A DNA stretch of 64,000 nt from Rhabditoides inermis (Eukaryota > Nematoda > Chromadorea > Rhabditida > Rhabditidae): NCBI GenBank assembly GCA_963966185.1, contig CAWZYM010000253.1:1430001-1494000 (forward strand). Direction: 5' to 3'. The translations under genes were made by a program, and so were the position numbers. The notes below the pieces were generated by a model that searched no databases, was not told the DNA's origin, and worked only from the letters and a program-made list of their open reading frames with translations. Below are positions 48,753 to 61,162 of the stretch, one piece after another (the stretch's first letter is position 1; each line of letters opens with the position of its first letter).

Positions 48753-49640
48753 GCTGTAATAGGTCAGTTCGTAACACTGGGTCTCAGGAACTGAGTATGT
48801 GAGTTCTTACCATCATAAAAGATCATTGCCGCCCCGAAAAATGAGCGTAGGGCAACTCTGATGACTGCGAAAAATGAATTCTCGACATGAAGATAACGTC
48901 CGAAACTAAGTGTTGAAAAGGGTCATAAGCTCATAAGAACCCCGAAAATCAAACAATAACTCCATAATATTAACACAGTTGATATTTCCAGCAAAATTCC
49001 AAAACAGTGCATAAATATGGCATGACAAAATTTTTTCTGTTAGAAAAAACTGGAATTTCAGGATAATCCTCACTGAAAAGGTGATTGCTGTTTTCTCGTC
49101 TTCACCCCCCATGGTGCGCTCCGGCGGTTCAGTGGATTTAGAGACAACACTTGAAAACAAAGTCCTTCTACTCTTACTTTTTGTTATTGTGTGAAATATG
49201 GACGAAAACATGGCTTTGATGATGACTGCATTCTTTTGAACTGTTATGAATAGTAGTATTTACATGATTTGTGCTGTGCATTGTAAAACATATTTTCTCA
49301 AGATGTTGGTCATTATTGTTTGTGTTTGCGCCCAGCGTCAACGTCAAATTATATTCTAACCTTTGTTCTTTGATAGAGTGTTACCCAATTTCACGGTGCG
49401 GCAGTTCCCCAACAAACAAGAATGACCAAGCACAAAAACAATCTAATTGTAAAGTTTTCTTGTAATAACTATGGTATATCGAAATAAATTTCAAAAGCTT
49501 GACTTAAAAACAGAGCATAGCGTCTGCCACACTTAATTGCCAAAACATGTGAACAAAAAACTTATCAGAACACAAATCATAAGTACAAGTTTATACAAAA
49601 ATGCGTATTATCAAAATGCGCAAAACGTGATTATCACACA

Positions 49641-51233
49641 TCATACAGAAGTCTGGGCCGCCCATGGCATCTGACGAGCGTCGTACTGTACTAGAGCCAG
49701 TTTTTGAACCTGAAATGTGTTCATTAGAAACTTTGACGCCGAAATTATTGGATTTACCTTCTCTATTCGCCGATGTTGTACGCGTTGAAACATTCGGATG
49801 TAGAGATACGGCGAGATGAAGGAGTAGATAGGAAGTAACTGAAAAAAGTTTCAACTCAATAATGTGTACCTGATACACATACACAACACATACTTCTAGA
49901 CAACTGAACGGATCTCACATTGGTACTGGCCGAGAAGGTCCTTTGCGCGAGCTCGTTGGGGAACGCGTCGCGGATGACGTCACTCGCGTTGACAATGTTG
50001 AGGACGGAGAAGAATAGGTAGAAGAGGAAGTGGAATACGATGAGAGGAGAGAGGGCGCGGACAGCGAATAGGATCTCGCGGTCGCTGAAGGCACGGCGCA
50101 TAGAGTAGAACGACGAGTAGCGGCTGAAAACTTTTTCTCTCTCGTTTGTAATTATGACCTTTCATAAAAAGGTCGATTCTATCACATAAAAGTTGTTTTA
50201 TCTCACTCTTCTCTCCTTCTCTTGCTCTCTCCCACTCACTGTGCCTGAGCCTTTTTCTTGCCGTAGTACACGGCTAGAAACATGACCATTGTGACAAAGT
50301 CGAGTACAAGGCACACCTTGAAGGTGACCGCCATCTTTGGCTGCAATCGAACAATAGTCTTGAGATGAGATAAGCTCCACTCACCTTTGTCCATTTTGTC
50401 ATCACGTTACAAAACGTCATGAGCATAGAAAAATCCACGTCCATCAGCATCCACATCGAGAATATGCAAATGAAAACGAGCTGAAATGTGAGAGCTTCAT
50501 TGTTTTAATTCGCATGACTAAACTAGTGTAAAAACGTTTTTGCACTGATGGATGACAAACCAACTCACCAGAAACACTCCATACGCCACTGCAAAGACAG
50601 GTTTTTTCGTCTCGTAGCTGACGCCATATCGTATGGCGGCGATTCTCTCCAGAGCAATGCCGAATTGGATGAGTGAAAAGGCGGGCACGCATATGGGAGA
50701 CCAAATACGGAATACGAAGCAGGAGGAGAGCGGGATAGAGATAACACACTTATTTGGCTCGAACCAGTAGAGAAAGAGGTGGTACGACTGAAAGCATGTG
50801 AACATTTTATAATCTGCAGTCTTTTACTCGAATAAACTGCAGATCAAACATCAGAAACTGTATCAATGTCAGGGTTTTTTTTTGGTAACCGAGATCGAGA
50901 TATGGTTGAGATTTGCCGTTACATTACATGAACGTACTAATTACATTGAAACACTCACATACACAGTGATAATAGTGACAGAGTGGATAATGTAAATAAT
51001 GAATAGGTAGGAGATTATGATCTGAAATGGGCCTTAACACGTGATATACAATAATCGAGTACTTTGCAGTTGAGGTGAAGAAAGAGAGTGCGCTGATGTA
51101 TGTTGAGAAAGTGGAGGCTGATGACTATAGAAGCAACGGATGCTAGGACTTGTGTGAGAAGGACTAAGTGAAATGGGTAGAAGGACGACACGGCCAGTCC
51201 CTCGTCGCACATCATTCGCAATGTATACTGCAT
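49641..51233 (-). CDS. Sra-superfamily seven-TM chemoreceptor, intact copy B
   Basis: Nematode-specific G-protein-coupled chemoreceptor, expected in cilia of chemosensory neurons. Eight exons in phase 0 or matching phase encode about 334 residues: MQYTLRMMCDEGLAVSSF start (first exon 51233-51063, TTTACAG acceptor 8 nt upstream), LHLNCK, IIISYLFIIYIIHSVTI and SYHLFLYWFEPNKCVISIPL with conserved Cys. Then ERIAAIRYGVSYETKK, LVFICIFSMWMLM, PKMAVTFKVCLVLDF, RALSPLIVFHFLFYLFFSVL and LLPIYSFISPYLYIRMFQRV, ending AAQTSV-stop. Length, the N-terminal MxCxEG/LxSS pattern, the LFxHLN end of TM1 and the PIYSFISPxLY TM7 fit Sra/Srab receptors; the exact subfamily is uncertain. The paralog in block A is interrupted. 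Confidence 0.82.
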
Positions 51234-51957
51234 CAGATCTTCTGTAAACGTGACATGACCGCTTGGTTTCATGTATTTGCATGGCTTAGCAGAAAAAAAA
51301 GCTCTGGGGATGAGTTGACATGAACATGCCAGGAACACGGAAGCAAATGCGAAACACGAGACATCACACAACACAATTTGAGAGAAACAACTATGGTATA
51401 CAGCAAACTTATGCTTGATTAGGTATCAAATAAGTCAAAAGACAGCATCATCATACAATAGGCACGTTTGAAAATATTCTCGAGAAAGGGGGGAAAATCG
51501 CGTTCAAGAATTTTCTGAGGCCGGCAAAAGTTGAGTCTGGCTTTAGTCGAAATGTCTTTAGTATCAACGGAAACGGTTGCTACGTAATTATTACGAACAA
51601 TTCAAGTCTAAAAAACCAAACTCAAAACTAGGTACATTAGACGAGCAACAATAATGTTTTTAATGATAATACTCGTTAGTTAATTGATTGCCACAGGTGA
51701 GCGCGCATGAATGGCTCTGGGTCTTCCTTTCCGGCTCAGATGTCTAGAAGAAGAATTACAGAAAACTGTAATTTAGAGCATGTTACCTGAAACAAAATAC
51801 ACGATCATGAAAAGATTGAATGCGATTAGCGCACTGACAAATGTCGTCGCACAATGACATGAAATAACAGACTAGAATCAAAAGGATAAAACATGAAATG
51901 CTTGTCTGGTGAGTAAGTCTTAGTAGAGTTGAACAACGAACTACATGGAAACATCTC

Positions 51958-52166
51958 ACTGAACCACAGATTTATTTTTTGTCACGACGGCCGATCGGGT
52001 GCATTTCTCGCCCCTTCGGCCATTGTTGATTGTTGCCACAAGTTTTGGAATCATCTGTAAGAAACGCTGGGCTTGAGCGGGACATTCCAATAACGATGAC
52101 AACAACGCTAGCTCCAAAATCGGATTACTATTGGACAGAGATGGATACTGGAGTTGCCGCGCATTT
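51958..52166 (-). other. 3'-exon-like sequence at the right border of block B
   Basis: On the minus strand the sequence reads LELALLSSLLECPAQAQRFL QMIPKLVAT in an open frame running into the duplicated part. In block A the corresponding piece (39345-39430) continues MAEGARNAPDRPS-stop followed by AATAAA, while B has a 7-nt duplication (CAACAAT) that shifts the frame. This looks like the C-terminus of a further gene included in the duplication; the gene is not identified. Confidence 0.3.
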
Positions 52167-52169
52167 TGA

Positions 52170-52248
<79 letters not shown>
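52167..52248. repeat. (TA)n microsatellite
   Basis: Uninterrupted TA run of about 82 bp just outside block B. Confidence 0.95.
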
Positions 52249-52252
<4 letters not shown>

Positions 52253-53079
52253 ACGACCATCAGCAACTTCGTCAATGTTCAATGGAATGGTCCGAAAGCC
52301 GAATGGGTGGGAATGCAAGAGCCCGATTAGTGAACCTGCATATTTCGTTCGGCGCAAAAACATCAGGTACTTATGTTATGTGTGATTTCGTTTTCTACGT
52401 GTCATAACCATGTTTGCGATTCCGACTTAACAGTTGATTAGTTTGGATAGAAACATCATGACTGTTCAGAAGCGGACGCGTAAAGACTGACGGACTATTG
52501 GGATAGCTTATATATAGACTAAAAAAGTGCACTCATACTCGTAGTAAACATCCCAACACCTGCTAAGTTGCTTGAACATTCTAAATATATTCACGTTTTT
52601 GTCCGTCTACATAGCTCACCAAACTGACTGGAATAGAAACTCAGCTGCGTAAATGTGCAACGAGACTAGAGAAAAAGCAAACGTATGTAGGACCCGATTC
52701 AAGAAACCTATGAATACTTTGCGGAAGTCGAACAAAAACTATGGCACGACACCATAGGTCAGCGATTTGCCAACGACAGCTCATGCCTATTTTCGCAATA
52801 ATGCGCTCGTGTCGTTTCGAAAAACAGACGTTCGAATAGACTAGCAACCTAGACAGTTTGCAGAATGTATGTACATACATTTTTGAAAGAGTAAACTTGT
52901 GTGGGAAATACAACCACCACGTAAAAGAACATGAAATTGGAAGCATGTATTTGTTAGCAAACCTGTTCGCGACTCATTTTCAACTTTCATTATTATAAAA
53001 AAATTTTCTTCCGTTTCATTTTTTGTGCCAAGAAAAACTACGATTCTTTGTTCTTTTCAAATCATTTCCTACATGGCTC

Positions 53080-53080
<1 letters not shown>

Positions 53081-53153
<73 letters not shown>

Positions 53154-53270
53154 AGCTGCGTTGTTGCACCGAGCTCGCGGGATCAATTCCTGCATTCGCC
53201 AAACGTTAAGCTCGTTAAAAAAGTTACAATCAGATATTGCTTCTTTGGCTAAAAACAACGGTTCGAGAAA
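53081..53270 (+). repeat. (GT)n microsatellite fused to a tRNA-like repeat
   Basis: (GT)35 at 53081-53150 is immediately followed by GAGCTGCGTTGTTGCACCGA and a degenerate B box GGGATCAATTCC. The same sequence after the microsatellite occurs near 40830-40930 (TGCGTTGTTGCACCAAGCTC, GGATCGATTCC), there without a microsatellite. Confidence 0.75.
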
Positions 53271-54298
53271 AGAAATAGATGTGCAAAAGACCACTACTGA
53301 TACTGCAATAATTGGGTACCCAGTAAACAGTGACTCAGTAAACATATGGCACCCGTGATGACCAAGGTTCAATCCACGCTAGTGCAAAATGTTTGGTCAA
53401 ATCTGAAAATAGGTGACCTATAGCCAATTGCTCGTAAATTTGAAGCACTGTTTTTCTTCAGATGAAAAGTCACCCAAAATCTTAAGGAAAAAGAAATGAA
53501 AAATAAGGTTGAGAAAATATTATGAAAATATTATTAATAAAATCACGTTTGCTGTTCCGTGGAGAGTGGATAAAACGAAAAACGAGATCATTACAAAAGA
53601 ATACTAGTTTTCTCACATCATTTACTTCATCCGTAGCGTCTCGGGTTACAGACCTATAGGGTATCTCCAATTTTCACGGTACGGCAATTATCGGTGGTCG
53701 GTCAGACAAACGAGAAATGTTCAAGAATTTATGCGAAACAGCCTCTTTATAAGGTTTTTCTCATTTTTAACGGTATCCAGTGCTCAAATCAAAAATCGAA
53801 TTACAAGCGTTCGTCGGGATACCCTTCCTCCATATCATATTCAAATTTGAGTTCTCTAGCTCAACTTAGAAGAAAGTTATTTCCAATTTACTATTGTACT
53901 TATTACACACCTGAATATCGATGGTTATCGTGTTATCGATGAATATAAAATTTACTTTTCAATCAACCAAAAATTGATTTCCAAGCGGTTCTCACTATTC
54001 TCCTTGCGCAGCTGATGTGAAATTTTCGAAAAATTACAAAGTTTCTGAACTGAGTTCTTTTCCGATTGAAGTTAGAGAACTCTGCTTCACTTAACTTGTA
54101 AATGACTCTCATTCCCATAAATCATACCGCCGAGCGCGAATCGCGCTGTCGAATGGTCTTGCGTGGACCGATAGCGCGGCTAGATGCGATGAAATAATGT
54201 CTAGAAATTATGCAGCGAGATGGCTGCCGTACCGTGAAGCGGGAAGACACCCTATACTCGTTCGTCAAGAAGCAAGTAAACTATGATGCCAATGCATG

Positions 54299-56562
54299 TA
54301 CTACTATGTAAATTTTTAACATGTATCAACTACTAAAAGTACTGGCACGAATAATGTTCAGTTTGCCTCAACTGACAATGCAATAAAAGTACACGCATGA
54401 AAAGTTCACAAATGGTGATACAATAATAATTTGTGAAGATTTGGCATTGTAGTAACAAAAGATTTTCGATAGATGAAAGTTCTAAATAGTGCCAGCCTTG
54501 TTCTAATCATTCTAGAGTAAGGGTTTGCTCTTGAATGTTTGACTACCTTAATTCGATGCATATGATGAAAAAAAAACAAAATAATTGTATTCATTAGTAT
54601 AATTAACTCAATAATCCTAACCACAGTTTTAAATGCACAGTGGCGCTTAGTTTTTGACTTTGTTACATTGCTTGACCCAGGGAAACACGAAACAATCAAA
54701 GAAAACGCGAAAGAACGGCGTTTCCGCGTTACTTACACGCTTACCAACATTAGCACGTGCGAAGCTTGGTAAGACGAATTCGATCTTCGCGCCAAAATGC
54801 CTATCGGAAAGTTGAGCTCTCGGCGATATCAGTTCGACAGCACATGTCGTTGTAGTGTTGTGGTAATGCTCACGGTTCACGGACCATGCTATGCTGGTTC
54901 GATTCCCGCTACGTGCAATCAGTTTTGCCAAGTTCTCGAGAATGAATTTCGATGAACCTTGGTAATTCTAAACGCCCCTGTGCCTTTAAATACACACAAG
55001 TAACACAAAGGTGAAAACATATTACATATCAAGTCGCGGTTACGAAAAGACATTTTTAAATGAATCGCGAAAGTTCATGTCATTCTAAAATGAAAGAATG
55101 TTGTGTTGTTTTTCCCGTGTTTGACGTGTTCTGGAATAAAGTCCTGCTTTCAACCATAGTGAATTGTAGTGGCGGATGTTTCCATTGTCTTTGCTCGCGC
55201 AGAATACTAATCCAAATTACTTGAGCTACCAAGGCGGCCAATAGTTGTCTGGAGACAACTGAAGTTGTCTGGGCTATGAGAAGATGGGTTCAAACAAACC
55301 ACGCGCGCACACATCACACATCCATAGTCTGCCTCATTGGGACTCATATGGAGTTTCAATAAATCACTGGGAAACCCGCTCGTAATCCTATAACTGAAAC
55401 GAAGGAATACTGAGTGTGCCAATACAGTGCCAATACATACAACATACAGCATACGTTCAATACACGAGTGATCGAGGAGAAATGACGCATTTAGAACGGG
55501 GCTAACACTAGTTCGTGAAGCGCCGTAATATCATAAGTTTGGATCATACGTAGTTTTACACAATATTGTCAAGTAATCAAGTAATCAGTGCCAATACATA
55601 CAACATACAGCATACGTTCAACATACAACATATAGAATATTGCCTGCATTGTGTCATAAATGAGAGTCTTACACAGTACACCTCGCAAATCTCACGAAAA
55701 AGGTCTCACTTTTCACGTCAGCAAGCCCGCACAACTATCCTCATGAAACACTGAGTGAGTATTATGAACAGTGCGTCATCTGGACAACAATAAAATTAGC
55801 GCGTCTGAATTAAGCAAGTGAAATTCACAGTAGTGGTCTCACTTGACACTACTATTTACTTATTTGCAAGTGAAGCACATATAATTTCATTTCTTGAAAA
55901 CTGATAAGAGTGATAAGTATGTACAAAACAAAACAAAACAAAAAAGACGAGTAAAACGAAGTAACTTTCCGTTATAGATATATTTTTTGGTTTGAACAGG
56001 AAACGGTTGAAAAGAAACATTGGAGTGAACAGAGTTGAATTTTGAGTTTTAATTGTTTATCATCTCGAAGACATTAACATCACTAACTGCTAAATGTGTG
56101 GCTTATAATGAAAGATAATCAGAGCTTATCGTGAATGTTAATGCGAATAATGCAAAAATATAAATTGTAAAACAACTGAGCGTGCAACAGAAAGGCAAAC
56201 GGCACAGATGACAACCATGACAACACAAAGAAGTGGATGTGAGATGGAGATGGTTCAAACATGAATTTTCCAACTTTCTCTTCAAAGTAAATATAGTACA
56301 TATACATATGTAATCTATGCCCGCAATGACAGAGTGAAAGAGTTCTGCACTTTATCTGATGTTGTTATTAAAATTGATCAGATGTTTTCTTTGCCAAAAT
56401 GTGGTTTGAATCAAGAAAAAGATAAGAAACTGAAATGCAACGATATATGACTAGCATGAGGGTTCAGTTAGGATTGATTTGAAGTCTGCAACTTAATGAA
56501 ATATTTAATTAATACTATGATGAGTTAATGAAAAAGATTTTCTGAAGCATTGAAACATTCCG
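54299..56562. repeat. Tandem noncoding duplication, unit 1
   Basis: Starts TACTACTATGTAAAT and ends near TCTGAAGCATTGAAACA. Matches unit 2 (56761-59046) throughout with small indels, such as a GTGCGCATCT insertion in unit 2 near 57276. Both units include fragments of the dispersed repeat also seen at 42650-43400. Confidence 0.9.
54839..54918 (+). repeat. tRNA-like sequence (unit 1)
   Basis: GCACATGTCG ... TAGTGTTGTGGTAATGC (A-box-like) ... GGTTCGATTCC (B box, 54896-54906) CGCTACGTGC. The ends are roughly complementary (GCACATGTCG / CGCTACGTGC). Lacks a convincing anticodon arm by eye; probably a tRNA-derived repeat and not a functional tRNA gene. Confidence 0.45.
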
Positions 56563-56760
56563 ATTTGTTTGTTACTTTTCGGTCAAACAGCAACACTTTT
56601 TACGTCAGAGAGAAAACACTGACACGAGAGACAGTTGAAACAGACAGAACTTGAAAGAGATACATGTTTCTACGCAAAAAGCAACTATTTTTCTATTTTG
56701 TCTATTTTTGTATCTTGTATGCCTAGTGCGGAGGCGCGCGACAGCGCGCCGGAGCGCTAG

Positions 56761-59046
56761 TACTACTATGTAAATTTTAACATGTATCAACTACTAAAAG
56801 TACTGGCACAAATAATGTTCAGTTTGCCTAAACTGACAATGCAATAAAAGTACACGCATTAAAGGTTCACAAATAGTAATACAATCATAATTTGTAAAGA
56901 TTTGGCATTGTAGTAACGAAAGATTTTCGATAGATGAAAGTTCTAAATAGTGCCAGCCTTGTTCTAATCGTTCTAGAGTAAGGGTTTGCTCTTGAATGTT
57001 TGACTACCTTAATTCGATGCACATGATGAAAAAAAAATATAATTGTATTCATTAGTATAATTAACTCAATAATCCTAACCACAGTTTTAAATGCACAGTG
57101 GCGCTTAGTTTTTGACTTTGTTACATTGCTTGACCCAGGGAAACACGAAACAATCAAAGAAAACGCGAAAGAACGGCGTTTCCGCGTTACTTACACGCTT
57201 ACCAACATTAGCACGTGCGAAGCTTGGTAAGACGAATTCGATCTTCGCGCCAAAATGCCTATCGGAAAGTTGAGCTCTGTGCGCATCTCGGCGATATCAG
57301 TTCGACAGCACATGTCGTTGTAGTGTTGTGGTAATGCTCACGGTTCACGGACCATGCTATGCTGGTTCGATTCCCGCTACGTGCAATCAGTTTTGCCAAG
57401 TTCTCGAGAATGAATTTCGATGAACCTTGGTAATTCTAAACGCCCCTGTGCCTTTAAATACACACAAGTAACACAAAATATTTGACAAATATGAACGCGG
57501 TCATAGCGAGGCGTTGGTGAAAACATATTACATATCAAGTCGCGGTTACGAAAAGACATTTTTAAATGAATCGCGAAAGTTCATGTCATTCTAAAATGAA
57601 AGAATGTTGTGTTGTTTTTCCCGTGTTTGACGTGTTCTGGAATAAAGTCCTGCTTTCAACCATAGTGAATTGTAGTGGCGGATGTTTCCATTGTCTTTGC
57701 TCGCGCAGAATACTAATCCAAATTACTTGAGCTACCAAGGCGGCCAATAGTTGTCTGGAGACAACTGAAGTTGTCTGGGCTATGAGAAGATGGGTTCAAA
57801 CAAACCACGCGCGCACACATCACACATCCATAGTCTGCCTCATTGGGACTCATATGGAGTTTCAATAAATCACTGGGAAACCCGCTCGTAATCCTATAAC
57901 TGAAACGAAGGAATACTGACTAATACACGAGTGATCGAGGAGAAATGACGCATTTAGAACGGGGTTCGTGAAGCGCTGTAATATCGTTTGGATCATACGT
58001 AGTTTTACACAATGATGTCAAGTAATCAGTGCCAATACATACAACATACAGCATACGTTCATATTGCCTGCATTGTGTCATAAATAAGAGTCTTACACAG
58101 TACACCTCGAAAATCTCACGAAAAAATATTGTCAAGTAATCTCACTTTTCACGTCAGCAAGCCCGCACAACTAGTCCTCATAAAAAACTGAGTGAGTATT
58201 ATAAACAGTGCGTCATCTGGAAAACAATAAAGTTAGCGCGTCTGAATAAAGCAAGTGAAATTCACAGTAGTGGTCTCACTTGACACTACTATTTACTTAT
58301 TTGCAAGTGAAACACATTTAATTTCACTTCTTGAAAACTGAAAGAACGTTCAACCCAAATGCCGTCTTTTCTATGCAAAAGAAAAGAGATAAGAACGAAA
58401 GGCAAGATAAGTATGTACAAAACAAAACAAAAAAAGACGAGTAAAACGAAGTAACTTTCCGTTATATATTTTTTTGGTTCGAGCAGGAAACGGTTGAAAA
58501 GAAACATTGGAGTGAACAGAGTTGAATTTTGAATTTTGATTGTTTATCATCTCGAAGACATTAACATCACTAACTGCCAAATGTGTGGCTTATAATTAAA
58601 GATAATTCGAGCTTATCGTGAATGTTAATGCGAATAATGCAAAATTATAATTTGTAAAACAACTGAGCGTGCAACAGAAAGGCAAACGGCACAGATGACA
58701 AATGACATCACAAAGAAGTGGATGTGAGATGGAGATGGTTCAAACATGAATTTTCCAACTTTCTCTTCAAAGTAAATATAGTACATCTACATATGTAATC
58801 TATGCCCGCAATGACAAAGTGAAAGACTTCTGCACTTTATCTGATGTTGTTATTAAAATTGATCAGCTGTTTCCTTTGCCAAAATGTGGTTTGAATCAAG
58901 AAAAAGACAGAAATTGAAATGCAACGATATATGTCTAGCATGAGGGTTCAGTTAGGATCAACTTTATGTCTGCAACTTAATGAAATATTTAATTAAGACT
59001 ATGATAAGTTAATAAAAAAAGATGTTCTGAAGCATTGAAACACTCC
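56761..59046. repeat. Tandem noncoding duplication, unit 2
   Basis: Second copy of 54299-56562, beginning after a GC-rich hairpin (GAGGCGCGCGACAGCGCGCC, 56731-56750) in the 200-bp joint between units. Confidence 0.9.
57298..57388 (+). repeat. tRNA-like sequence (unit 2)
   Basis: Same as at 54839-54918, with B box GGTTCGATTCC at 57364-57374. Unchanged between the two tandem units. Confidence 0.45.
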
Positions 59047-59627
59047 GTTAACGTTGAGAACTTCCACGAAACTATTAGATATTCTTTCTGCAAAGTAGTT
59101 GATTTTTGAATTAAAACGTGTTGACATGTTTGTATGGGTTCATCATCATTCATCTTTCATCGAACTATAGAATTAGAGAAGAGATGACATGCATCACCAA
59201 TAGTACGCATCCACTGGACAACAAACCTCGTGTTATTAGAACTTGCTCAGGCATTGTGTACTCAGGCATTGTGTTCCTGTACTTTACCGTGTTCCACCAA
59301 TGTTCGCGTATACGATATTGTATGCTACTTGATGCAAGAAAATATTCTCTTTCTGATGATTGCGTGAAAGAGTGATATGCAGAGATGTAAAATGTAACAT
59401 GCATTTTGTTTTTACACTGTTCCCACACTTCTATATGTACACCTCTGAAACTAAACTACAGTACGTTAACATCTTTGACAGAATGATAGTACTGTACATG
59501 AGAATCGGAGTATCTTGGACGCGAACTAGAAACACAGTGTAGTGTAGTGAGTGTAGTCAATGCTATGGAACATAGTGTAGTTTCTATCGCCGCACAGTGT
59601 GTCGTATCTCTTTCTCTCAACTTGCCG

Positions 59628-59666
<39 letters not shown>

Positions 59667-60051
59667 ATCTCTTATACCACATGTTTGCTCGCTCTCTCGC
59701 ATTCTGCTCTCTGCACCATAAAATTGATTCCCAGGACAGACTGTCGGCAATCATTTATGAATTTCTTTTTTTAACTGTGTTCATATGCACAAGCAAGGTA
59801 CAGTAGCGACTTGATTTGAATTCGAAATATAAAAAACAACAACATAATATTCGCCTAATAACTAATATAGTTGTGTCCGCTATTATACACAAAATCGCAC
59901 TCGTTTTCGTGCTGTTTACATGTTTCCACGTATTCCATTCACCCTCGCCGGATCGATCTATACTCTCGTTCGTTGATGTTCGTTGTTCGTTCGTTGTTCG
60001 TTGATGCGTGATTGCAGGGTAGTTCCCCTTTCCCCTGTCGCCGGGTTGAGA

Positions 60052-61116
60052 ATGATAGTGGAAGTGAGTGTGCCCGCTCCCTCCTCCGCGTTTCCGACGC
60101 GCGTCTGTCTCGTATGCGAGGAGCCTGCAGACGGCTTCCACTTCGGCGTTCTGTCCTGTCCGTGAGTTGCCTCCTCCAAACTTGTCTATAAACTTTCATC
60201 CATTCCTAGTTGTCGCAATGTTTGCTGTCGTATCCTTGTTTACCTCTCTCAATCAATCAATCAATCAATCGTTTATCCGGAATCGTTATATCTGAATATG
60301 ACAACACAATCATAATGATATGAAACATACAGTAGTGCCTAGGATGCTAGATACATAATAGGCTAACGCCGGGGAAAGACAGGAAGGCTGACGAGACGAG
60401 GTTAGTGGCGGGAAGACGATACTTGATCGATAATCATTCCTGGACCATTAGAGTACCATTCTTGACGTGAAGAGCTCCGGGGTTTCCTTTGCTTCCATGC
60501 CAGTTAGTATCTCCTCGCGCCATAGCTGCTTTCACGTGAGGGTACTTCCCGCCGCCTCACTGGTTACTCGGGAAGGATTCTTGTCGATGACCGAACATTC
60601 GGCGGCGGCGGGGCAAAAATGAGGGCCCGACCGCACGCCGCGGGGAAAAGAAGAAGAATTTACCTCTCTAGTTTTGACAAGTGCAAGCTCTTTTTTCGAA
60701 GAATTATCAAAATCAAGTTGACAAGACAAGTGCAAATCGTCTTTTTTCGATCAGTTATCGCGTCTAGATATCGCAGTGTGTATTGTGTTGCAGTGCATGC
60801 GCCGCGTTTTTCCGGCGCACCGTCGCGCTGAAAAAGGAGTACTCGTGTCGGAAGGGCGAGGCACAGTGCAGGCTAGAGAGAGGTGAGCACACACACACCA
60901 CTACCCGACCACAATCGTTTGTTGCAGGCGTGCGTGGTATGTGCAGCCGCTGCCGGTTCGACAAGTGTCTCGCCGTGGGAATGAAGAAAGAAGGTATGCA
61001 TGGTCAGAAGCTGTGCTCTCGGCTACGCACTCCGTCGCAGCAGTGAGCAGATGATGCGCACGCGACGTCGCCTACGAGCTTTCTTTTCTCGAACTCTCTC
61101 CGAATGTCTGAACGTG

Positions 61117-61162
<46 letters not shown>

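Larger units (their letters stand above)
45220..52080 (-). repeat. Segmental duplication block B (transporter + chemoreceptor)
   Basis: Colinear with block A (31548-39455). Contains the SINE (45622-45900) that A lacks, and empty sites for both MITEs of A. A filler of about 25 bp at about 47176-47200 duplicates part of a neighbouring exon. Confidence 0.95.
52249..60051. other. Gene-poor repeat-rich stretch
   Basis: No supported gene. It holds a (GT)n tract joined to a tRNA-like repeat, a 2.3-kb tandem duplication containing a second tRNA-like sequence, a (CT)n run at 59632-59662 and otherwise AT-rich DNA. Short ORFs here have no coding character. Confidence 0.5.

Noticed and set aside
54839..54918. 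Functional tRNA gene
   Set aside because: A and B boxes are present but no convincing cloverleaf, anticodon arm or terminator could be drawn, and it lies in a duplicated repeat; kept as tRNA-like repeat.
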